Positions 6,658-10,991 of a stretch of DNA of 10,991 nt are shown one piece after another. Where the stretch lies: positions 1-10,991 of the forward strand of contig CAJUSB010000019.1 in the NCBI GenBank assembly GCA_910589115.1, in the 5' to 3' direction. The notes under the pieces are model-generated. The model was not told the origin of the DNA. It saw only the letters and a program-made list of their open reading frames with translations, and ran no database searches. Each line of letters opens with the position of its first letter. Position 1 is the stretch's first letter. Source of the DNA: an uncultured Clostridia bacterium (GTDB lineage: Bacteria; Bacillota; Clostridia; Oscillospirales; Butyricicoccaceae). The translations under genes and the position numbers were made by a program.

Positions 6658-7257
6658 ATGCAGTTTTTTGCGCCGCCGGTTGAACGGCTGATTGAGGAGT
6701 TTGCCCGCCTGCCGGGGATTGGGCAGAAGACAGCGCAACGTCTGGCATTTCATGTGCTCAACCAGCCGAAGGAGGATGCGGAGCGGTTTGCGGAGGCGAT
6801 ATTGCAGGCGAAGAAGCAAATTTTCACCTGCAAGGTTTGTCAGAATCTGACGGACAGCGAGGTATGTCCGATTTGTTCCAATCCGACGCGGGACGCGGGG
6901 GAGATTTGTGTAGTAGCTGACCCACGAGATGTGATTGCATTTGAGCGGACGCGTGAATTTCACGGGTTGTATCATGTGTTACACGGCACGATATCGCCGT
7001 TGAACCATGTAGGGCCGGATGACATTCGTATTCGGGAGCTGCTTGTGCGGGTTGCGGAAACGGATGTGCGGGAAGTAATAATTGCGACCAATCCTGACAC
7101 AGAGGGGGAAGCGACGGCGATGTACATTTCCCGGCTTTTGAGGCCGTTTGAGGTCAGGGTGACGCGGCTTGCATACGGCATACCGGTAGGCGGGCACTTA
7201 GAATTTATTGATGAAGTCACGCTGATGCGCGCGCTGGAGGGCCGGCGGGAGATTTGA
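6658..7257 (+). CDS. recR: Recombination mediator protein RecR
   Basis: RecR works with RecO (and RecF) to load RecA onto single-stranded DNA at gaps, in the RecFOR pathway of recombinational repair. The 199-residue protein is full length. It has a helix-hairpin-helix with LPGIGQKTAQRLAF (18-31), a four-cysteine zinc finger (Cys58, Cys61, Cys70, Cys73), and a Toprim domain from about 81 with VVADPRD (85-91) and the TNPDTEGEATAMY stretch (144-156). The C-terminal GIPVGGHLEFID (174-185) and ALEGRREI are typical. It starts 3 nt after the ybaB stop with only a weak AAGGG next to the ATG, so its translation probably depends on coupling to ybaB. It is the last gene of the dnaX operon. Confidence 0.97.
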   Translation: MQFFAPPVERLIEEFARLPGIGQKTAQRLAFHVLNQPKEDAERFAEAILQAKKQIFTCKVCQNLTDSEVCPICSNPTRDAGEICVVADPRDVIAFERTREFHGLYHVLHGTISPLNHVGPDDIRIRELLVRVAETDVREVIIATNPDTEGEATAMYISRLLRPFEVRVTRLAYGIPVGGHLEFIDEVTLMRALEGRREI

Positions 7258-7264
7258 GTGTTAC

Positions 7265-7345
7265 GGTCCTACGCGGACGGCGGTCCTACGCGGACGGCGG
7301 TCCTGCGCGGACGGCGCCAGAGGGACTTGTCCCTCTGGACTCCCT
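7265..7345. repeat. Interspersed repeat, copy 1, with three tandem 17-bp units
   Basis: Three head-to-tail copies of GGTCCTACGCGGACGGC lie at 7265-7281, 7282-7298 and 7299-7315, the third with one change (A to G). They are followed by a 10-bp stem-loop, CCAGAGGGAC/GTCCCTCTGG (7317-7338), and ACTCCC. The complement of this block matches the sequence at the end of the window (10938-10984): GGGAGTCCAGAGGG, a short loop, CCCTCTGGCGC, then one GTCCGCGTAGGAC unit. Thus the same element occurs twice here, in opposite orientation, each time within 140 nt after a gene. It encodes nothing convincing. Confidence 0.75.
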
Positions 7346-7371
7346 TTCTCCGCTGCGGCGGGGATGGGTAC

Positions 7372-7425
7372 GGCAATCAGCGTTTTTGCGGATTGCCCCG
7401 CCCGCCAAAAGGACGGCGGGCGGGG
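7372..7425. other. Two GC-rich stem-loops downstream of recR
   Basis: GGCAATC (7372-7378) pairs with GATTGCC (7391-7397). Next to it, sharing two bases, CCCCGCCCGCC (7396-7406) pairs perfectly with GGCGGGCGGGG (7415-7425) over 11 bp with an 8-nt loop. No T-run follows directly; the nearest is at 7444-7449, about 18 nt away. It may slow polymerase or protect the 3' end of the recR mRNA, but it is not a classical terminator. Confidence 0.5.
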
Positions 7426-7494
7426 TGGTCAAATGCGGCAAAATTTTTTCAAGCGTATAAAGTATGAAATGGCGTCCTTTACAAAGGATGATTT

Positions 7495-7526
7495 GGCGTT
7501 TCCTTCCAGAAGGGAGCGCCTTTTTT
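7495..7526 (+). terminator. Terminator of the dnaX-ybaB-recR operon
   Basis: GGCGTTTCCTTC (7495-7506) pairs with GAAGGGAGCGCC (7509-7520), with two G-U pairs, and runs directly into six T residues (7521-7526). A smaller hairpin, TCCTTT/AAAGGA-like (7475-7488), precedes it. It stands about 240 nt after recR, so the repeats between are part of the operon's 3' untranslated RNA. Confidence 0.85.
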
Positions 7527-7569
7527 GATGCTGTATTTAGGAATGCCGGTGGAAATCATTCCGTCATTC

Positions 7570-7598
7570 TTGATTTTTCGACAGGGATATGCTATACT
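7570..7598 (+). promoter_or_regulatory. Promoter of the thioesterase-mutY-glycosylase operon
   Basis: TTGATT (7570-7575) and TATACT (7593-7598) are 17 nt apart, with TGC directly before the -10 (extended -10). A second TATACT lies at 7600-7605. The leader of about 150 nt contains a TCTGC/GCAGA stem and a CAGAAC/GTTCTG stem near 7638-7667, whose role is unknown. Confidence 0.75.
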
Positions 7599-7754
7599 TT
7601 ATACTCGTGAACACTGAAAAATCCGTTTGAATCGTCTGCCCGGCAGAACGTTCTATGCGGTTCTGTAAGATTATTCAGGGTTTGTTCAGGTGCTGTTAAA
7701 ACTATGGCATTCTACTCTGATTGTCCCCTTGGTTTGAAAGAAGGTTGTTTTAAT

Positions 7755-8171
7755 ATGAGTGATGCGCTTGTATTCCTGCGGGAAAGGCAGGAGAGCGGAG
7801 GGTATAACCGCCTGCATGGCCTGCGAGTGCTGACCGTGCGGGAGGGCTATGCTGAGGTCTGCCTCCCGGCGGGTGAAAGCATTTTGAATCCGTTGGGCAG
7901 CGTCCACGGCGGAGCGATTTATACACTGTGCGACGTTGCCGCTGGGACGGCTGCTGCATCCCATGGACGGGTTGGCGTGACCCTTTCTGCAAATGTGAAT
8001 TATCTGCGCCCGGGCCTGGCCGGGGAGGCGTTGACTGCGTCCACGCGTGAAATAAAAGCCGGGCGCCAGACTGCCGTCTATGAGGTCGAGGTGCGCCAGC
8101 AGGAGCGCATCCTTGCGACCGCTGTTTTTACGATGTACTACGTCGATTATCCAATGGAGAAACTAAAATGA
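7755..8171 (+). CDS. PaaI-type hotdog-fold thioesterase
   Basis: The 138-residue protein belongs to the hotdog-fold acyl-CoA thioesterases of the PaaI/YdiI type, which cleave thioesters such as acyl- or aryl-CoA. The active-site segment is clear: NPLGSVHGGAIYTLCDVAAG (45-64), with His51-Gly-Gly and Asp60. VTLSANVNYLRPGLAGEALTA (75-95) and the final strands (YEVEVRQQ, ILATAVFTMYY) fit the fold. The substrate cannot be told. I chose the ATG at 7755 because AAGAAGG lies 10 nt upstream and the length is typical; an in-frame ATG at 7704 would add 17 residues. Its stop overlaps the mutY start (ATGA), so the two genes are translationally coupled although their functions seem unrelated. Confidence 0.9.
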   Translation: MSDALVFLRERQESGGYNRLHGLRVLTVREGYAEVCLPAGESILNPLGSVHGGAIYTLCDVAAGTAAASHGRVGVTLSANVNYLRPGLAGEALTASTREIKAGRQTAVYEVEVRQQERILATAVFTMYYVDYPMEKLK

Positions 8172-9202
8172 TTGATACCGCAGTTGTCCCACCGCTGCTG
8201 AACTGGTATGCGTCCGCGCATCGGGATTTGCCGTGGCGGCGTACCCGTGACCCCTATTGTATTTGGGTAAGTGAAATTATGCTTCAGCAAACCCGGGTGG
8301 AGGCTGTTCGCGCCTATTATGCGCGGTTTATGGAGACGTTGCCTGATGTGCAGGCGCTTGCGGCGGCAGATGAACAGACCTGTTTGAAGCTCTGGGAGGG
8401 GCTTGGCTATTACAGCCGTGTGCGGAACCTGCACCGTGCGGCTGTTGTTGTCTGCCGCGATTACGGCGGAGCGCTGCCAGATTCTTATGCGGAGCTGATG
8501 CGTCTGCCTGGTATTGGGGATTATACGGCGGGGGCAATCGCTTCCATTGCGTTTGGCGAACGTGTTCCGGCGGTTGATGGCAATGTATTGCGCGTGATTA
8601 CCCGTTTGACAGGGGATTCCCGTCCGATTACCGATCAAAAGGTGCGGGCTGATTTGCGAACCCAGACTGCCGCTATTGTGCCGGAGGGACAGGCGGGAAC
8701 CTTTAATCAGGCTATGATGGAGCTTGGTGCGACTGTATGCGTTCCCAACGGTGCACCCCGCTGTGAATGCTGTCCGCTGGTGCAGCATTGCGAAGCATAT
8801 CGCTGCGGAACTGCACTTTCCTTGCCTGTAAAGGCGGAAAAAAAACCACGCCGGATTGAACCGCGTACTGTTTTTTTGCTGTATAGCGGTGGAAAGATAG
8901 CCCTTCACCGCCGTCCGCCGAAGGGCCTGCTCGGCGGAATGTGGGAGCTTCCTTCAGCAGAGGGAGCGCTTGCCCCGGAGCAGGCCGTTCATCAGCTGGA
9001 GGCGTGGGGGCTGGAAGCTGAACAGCTGTGCCCGCGTGCTGATGCGAAGCATATTTTCACCCATATTGAATGGCATATGACAGGTTACTATGCTGTATGT
9101 AAGACCCCGGCAGATGGATTTGAATGGGTTCTGCCCAGCGAGCTGCGCGAAACCTATGCGCTCCCGTCTGCTTTCCGTCCATTTTTGGAGGTGCCCGGAT
9201 GA
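8168..9202 (+). CDS. mutY: A/G-specific adenine DNA glycosylase MutY
   Basis: MutY removes adenine mispaired with 8-oxoguanine, preventing G:C to T:A changes after oxidative damage. The 344-residue protein has the N-terminal WVSEIMLQQTRVE (33-45) with catalytic Glu36. The helix-hairpin-helix LPGIGDYTAGAIASIAFG (113-130) leads into VPAVDGNVLRV with Asp137. A [4Fe-4S] loop has Cys191, Cys199, Cys202 and Cys208. From about 230 a NUDIX-like domain recognises 8-oxoguanine (GGKIALHRRPPKGLLGGMWELP begins at 241). The spacing between the first two cluster cysteines is seven residues instead of the six of E. coli; the CVPNGAP form with that spacing is, from memory, common in Clostridia. Translation starts within the stop of the thioesterase gene, and its own stop overlaps the next gene. 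Confidence 0.96.
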   Translation: MIDTAVVPPLLNWYASAHRDLPWRRTRDPYCIWVSEIMLQQTRVEAVRAYYARFMETLPDVQALAAADEQTCLKLWEGLGYYSRVRNLHRAAVVVCRDYGGALPDSYAELMRLPGIGDYTAGAIASIAFGERVPAVDGNVLRVITRLTGDSRPITDQKVRADLRTQTAAIVPEGQAGTFNQAMMELGATVCVPNGAPRCECCPLVQHCEAYRCGTALSLPVKAEKKPRRIEPRTVFLLYSGGKIALHRRPPKGLLGGMWELPSAEGALAPEQAVHQLEAWGLEAEQLCPRADAKHIFTHIEWHMTGYYAVCKTPADGFEWVLPSELRETYALPSAFRPFLEVPG

Positions 9203-9702
9203 AACCCCAAACCGTACATCATACTCTGGAACCGCTGTTTGATGAAAACTCCCGCGTGCTGATCCTCGGCACGATGCCCAGCCCGAAATCCCGTGAGGCG
9301 GGTTTCTACTATTATCATCCGCAAAACCGGTTTTGGCGGGTGCTTTCCGCTGTGCTGGAGGAGCCTTTGCCGGAGACAATAGAAGGCCGCCGGGCGCTTT
9401 GTCTGCGGCGGGGGATTGCCCTGTGGGATGTGCTCGCGTCGTGTGAGATTGAGGGGGCGGCGGATGCTGCAATCCGTCATCCGGTGCCCAATGATATCCC
9501 CTGGCTTGTCAGGCAGGCAGATATCCGGGCCATTTTCTGCACCGGAGCCAAGGCGCATGAACTGTATCAAAAACTAATCTTTCCGGCGTTTGGCGTACCG
9601 GCTGTGCGCCTGCCCTCAACCAGCCCGGCAAATGCGGCATGGTCGATTCCGAAACTGTACGAAAAATACTGTATTATAAATGATTTTGCAAAAGAGCGGT
9701 GA
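9199..9702 (+). CDS. DNA-deoxyinosine (hypoxanthine) glycosylase, UDG superfamily family 6 type
   Basis: This protein of 167 residues matches the hypoxanthine-DNA glycosylase branch of the uracil-DNA glycosylase superfamily, which removes hypoxanthine formed when adenine deaminates. Motif 1 is GTMPSPKSREAGFYYYHPQN (24-43), with HPQNRFW carrying the Asn43 at the place of the catalytic Asn of this family. The second signature is LPSTSPANA (138-146) near the C-terminus. IALWDV (73-78) matches the core fold. The start at 9199 overlaps the mutY stop (ATGA), with GGAGGTG 5 nt upstream. Together with mutY it forms a base-excision repair pair. The exact substrate (hypoxanthine, uracil or both) is inferred from family only. 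A terminator overlaps its stop codon. Confidence 0.9.
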   Translation: MKPQTVHHTLEPLFDENSRVLILGTMPSPKSREAGFYYYHPQNRFWRVLSAVLEEPLPETIEGRRALCLRRGIALWDVLASCEIEGAADAAIRHPVPNDIPWLVRQADIRAIFCTGAKAHELYQKLIFPAFGVPAVRLPSTSPANAAWSIPKLYEKYCIINDFAKER

Positions 9703-9724
9703 CGCCTGAGAAACTGCTCTTTTT
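9690..9724 (+). terminator. Terminator overlapping the end of the glycosylase gene
   Basis: AAAAGAGCGGT (9690-9700) pairs with ACTGCTCTTTT (9713-9723), one G-U pair, giving a symmetric A-stem-T structure that ends in a T-run (9720-9724, then GTTTTC). The left arm lies inside the last codons and the stop of the glycosylase gene. It closes the thioesterase-mutY-glycosylase operon. Confidence 0.85.
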
Positions 9725-9746
9725 GTTTTCTGGAAATATTTCTCTG

Positions 9747-9768
9747 ACAAAAATCACATGATTTTTGT
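9747..9768. promoter_or_regulatory. Operator-like 22-bp palindrome before the binding-protein gene
   Basis: ACAAAAATCA and TGATTTTTGT are perfect 10-bp inverted repeats around a central CA. The site touches the first base of the -35 box (9768-9773). Its form and place suit a dimeric transcription factor, either a repressor or an activator binding beside RNA polymerase. The regulator is not in the window. It is AT-rich with no T-run, so it is not a terminator. Confidence 0.6.
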
Positions 9769-9796
9769 TGATATTCAATAACGGATATGGTAAAAT
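9768..9796 (+). promoter_or_regulatory. Promoter of the sugar-type binding-protein gene
   Basis: TTGATA (9768-9773, 5 of 6) and TAAAAT (9791-9796, 5 of 6) are exactly 17 nt apart, with TGG before the -10 (extended -10). The start would be near 9803, giving a leader of about 33 nt. The promoter is flanked and overlapped by two inverted repeats, so it is probably regulated. Confidence 0.8.
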
Positions 9797-9812
9797 ATTC
9801 AAAAGATATCCG
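9782..9812. promoter_or_regulatory. Second inverted repeat spanning the -10 box
   Basis: CGGATAT (9782-9788) and ATATCCG (9806-9812) are perfect 7-bp inverted repeats, 17 nt apart, on both sides of the -10 box. A direct repeat ATATTCAA also occurs at 9771-9778 and 9795-9802, 24 nt apart. Any of these could be a second regulator site; chance is possible because the stretch is AT-rich. Confidence 0.4.
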
Positions 9813-9835
9813 ATCAGACGGAAAGGGGAACAACA

Positions 9836-10801
9836 GTGAAACAGAACTCGCTGCTGTACTATCTGCTGACCGGCGCGCTGATTGGCCTGCTGCTGGTCCT
9901 ATTCTTATTTTTGTACTTCCCACCCTACGATTACTCATATCAGCAGACTGCGGACCGGAAGACCTTTGGTTCGGTGATGCAGACCCTGGCTGACCCCTAT
10001 TACCAGGCGGTTGACAATAAATTGCGGTCCATTGCCGAAAGCCGTGGGGATATTCTGATTTCGCGCGATGCCCGTTATCGCGGTGATAAGCAGCTTGAAC
10101 AGATTTATGAACTAATCGAATATCAGCCGGACGGTATCTTTGTCAGTGCAGTTGATTGGACACAGCTGACCCCTGCGCTGAAAGCGGCGGAGGATGCGGG
10201 GATTCCAGTTATTGCGCTTGATGCTTCACCTACGCTTGAAAACGTTTCCGCGACTGTGTCTACCGATCCCTATGCGGCAGGTGTGCTGTGTGCCGGTGAC
10301 TTGATGTCCCGGCTGCCGGCGGCACGGATTATTGTGCTTGGCCAGCCCGGAAACCGCTATTCCGATGCGTTTGTTCGTGGTTTTCGTGAATCGCTTGGCA
10401 AGGACTATCGTATAGTTGCAGAAGGTGACAGCAGCCGCCAGATTGCAGCCAGCAGTCATGTATGCAGCGATTTGTTGGATCAGGCCAGTGCAGTGGATGC
10501 GATTGTTGTTGTCAATGACCATGCGGCAATCGGTGCGCTGACCGCACTGGAATGGCATAATCTTGACCGGCAGGTTCTGCTTTATGGGGTGGATGGTTCC
10601 CCGGCTGCGCGTGCAGCAATCCAGAAAGGACTGATGGCTGGGAGTGTAGCACGTTATCCGTATGAATTAGCCCAGCTGGCAGGTGACGCGATGTATGCTC
10701 TGTTGGACGGGCAGGAGCTGGAGCAGACGGATATGTATATTGAAATCCAGATGATTACAACTGCAAATATTGACGATTATGAATTAACAAGTTGGCAGTG
10801 A
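9836..10801 (+). CDS. Membrane-anchored sugar-type substrate-binding protein (Peripla_BP_4-like)
   Basis: The 321-residue protein has an N-terminal membrane helix (about 8-28) with no lipobox cysteine. The rest has the two-lobed fold of RbsB/LacI-type binding proteins: FGSVMQTLADPYYQAVDNKL (44-63), QPDGIFVSAVDW (97-108), AAEDAGIPVIALDA (117-130), DAIVVVNDHAAIGALTALE (221-239), VLLYGVDGSP (247-256) and a late segment GSVARYPYELAQLAGDAMY (269-287). It would face outward, tied to the membrane. There is no ABC ATPase or permease beside it in the window and hairpins follow it, so it may sense a sugar for a two-component system or serve a transporter coded elsewhere. A partner could also lie beyond the right edge. 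The start is GTG at 9836 with AAAGGGG 7 nt upstream. Confidence 0.88.
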   Translation: MKQNSLLYYLLTGALIGLLLVLFLFLYFPPYDYSYQQTADRKTFGSVMQTLADPYYQAVDNKLRSIAESRGDILISRDARYRGDKQLEQIYELIEYQPDGIFVSAVDWTQLTPALKAAEDAGIPVIALDASPTLENVSATVSTDPYAAGVLCAGDLMSRLPAARIIVLGQPGNRYSDAFVRGFRESLGKDYRIVAEGDSSRQIAASSHVCSDLLDQASAVDAIVVVNDHAAIGALTALEWHNLDRQVLLYGVDGSPAARAAIQKGLMAGSVARYPYELAQLAGDAMYALLDGQELEQTDMYIEIQMITTANIDDYELTSWQ

Positions 10802-10831
10802 ATGTACTTAATAATTTTGCAGCAGTGAATC

Positions 10832-10863
10832 GACCAGCCCGCTGTCGTTCTGGCGGGCTGGTC
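10832..10863 (+). terminator. Strong hairpin after the binding-protein gene, lacking a U-tract
   Basis: GACCAGCCCGC (10832-10842) pairs perfectly with GCGGGCTGGTC (10853-10863) over 11 bp with a 10-nt loop, 31 nt after the stop codon. The place fits a terminator, but AGCAGGG follows instead of a T-run. It may be a weak or factor-aided terminator, or only an mRNA 3' end protector. Confidence 0.5.
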
Positions 10864-10897
10864 AGCAGGGCAGAAGCGGATGGCATCGTCCCCAACT

Positions 10898-10991
10898 CTC
10901 GTCCCGCCCGCAGGCGAAGGAGCCCCGTAGGGGCGTGGGAGTCCAGAGGGCAAGGCCCTCTGGCGCGGTCCGCGTAGGACGCCTCTCCGGC
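10898..10991. repeat. Interspersed repeat, copy 2, cut by the window edge
   Basis: It reads on the plus strand as the complement of the block after recR. TCCCGCCCGCAGGCG is followed by an extra GCCCC/GGGGC hairpin (10922-10934). GGGAGTCCAGAGGG then pairs with CCCTCTGG (stem 10943-10951 with 10955-10963), and a single GTCCGCGTAGGAC unit ends at 10980. Copy 1 has three such units and lacks the extra hairpin. The element may continue beyond the window. Apparent short ORFs through it are not credible genes. Confidence 0.7.

Noticed and set aside
7265..7315. CRISPR array
   Set aside because: The 17-bp units are directly adjacent without unique spacers, and no cas gene is near.
7254..7467. Two short proteins after recR
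   Set aside because: They consist of translated tandem repeats and hairpins, and no ribosome binding site fits.
7704..7754. Upstream ATG for the thioesterase
   Set aside because: It would add 17 residues not expected for the family. AAGAAGG is present for the ATG at 7755, although the upstream start cannot be fully excluded.
9124..9198. Upstream start of the deoxyinosine glycosylase within mutY
   Set aside because: The ATG at 9199 has GGAGGTG 5 nt before it, makes the common ATGA overlap, and gives the normal family length.
10792..10977. 61-residue ORF at the right edge
   Set aside because: It starts inside the binding-protein gene and runs through a hairpin and the interspersed repeat, with Arg/Pro-rich content typical of out-of-frame GC-rich DNA.

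Overview
The window fits a chromosomal segment of a moderately GC-rich member of the Clostridia, most likely a gut anaerobe of the Oscillospiraceae/Butyricicoccaceae type. This rests on a long Bacillus-type SRP RNA with an Alu domain next to dnaX-ybaB-recR, strong AGGAGG-type ribosome binding sites, TTG and GTG starts, and typical Firmicutes protein variants. The genus cannot be fixed from the sequence alone.

Layout. Positions 1-260 hold no gene, only the terminator of the first gene. Three genes lie on the minus strand: a sCache-type methyl-accepting chemotaxis protein (261-1997) with a long leader carrying a possible 34-codon ORF, a small multi-spanning membrane protein of the CmpB-like 'putative ABC transporter permease' family (2555-3091), and an Ogt/MGMT O6-alkylguanine-DNA alkyltransferase (3293-3826). 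The ogt leader holds a roughly 160-bp structured element with imperfect terminal inverted repeats, which looks like a MITE and lies between ogt and its best promoter.

From about 4150 onward genes are on the plus strand. The SRP RNA gene (about 4226-4520) has a near-consensus promoter and is followed by a perfect terminator 18 nt before the TTG start of dnaX. dnaX-ybaB-recR form a tight operon (replication clamp loader, nucleoid-associated protein, recombination mediator). Downstream of recR is a structured intergenic region with three tandem 17-bp units, a GC-rich stem-loop and a terminator. A new promoter then drives a hotdog thioesterase, mutY (adenine glycosylase) and a family-6 type hypoxanthine/deoxyinosine DNA glycosylase, translationally coupled by ATGA overlaps. 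Last comes a solitary membrane-anchored sugar-type binding protein with a palindrome-rich promoter.

Theme. Five of the nine confidently named protein genes serve DNA replication or repair (ogt, dnaX, recR, mutY, the deoxyinosine glycosylase). Together they would handle alkylated, oxidised and deaminated bases and recombinational repair. No CRISPR array, phage gene, toxin-antitoxin pair or transposase is visible. The parts least explained by known genes are the MITE-like element, an interspersed repeat present twice in opposite orientation (7265-7345 and 10898-10991), and the operator-like palindromes before the binding-protein gene.
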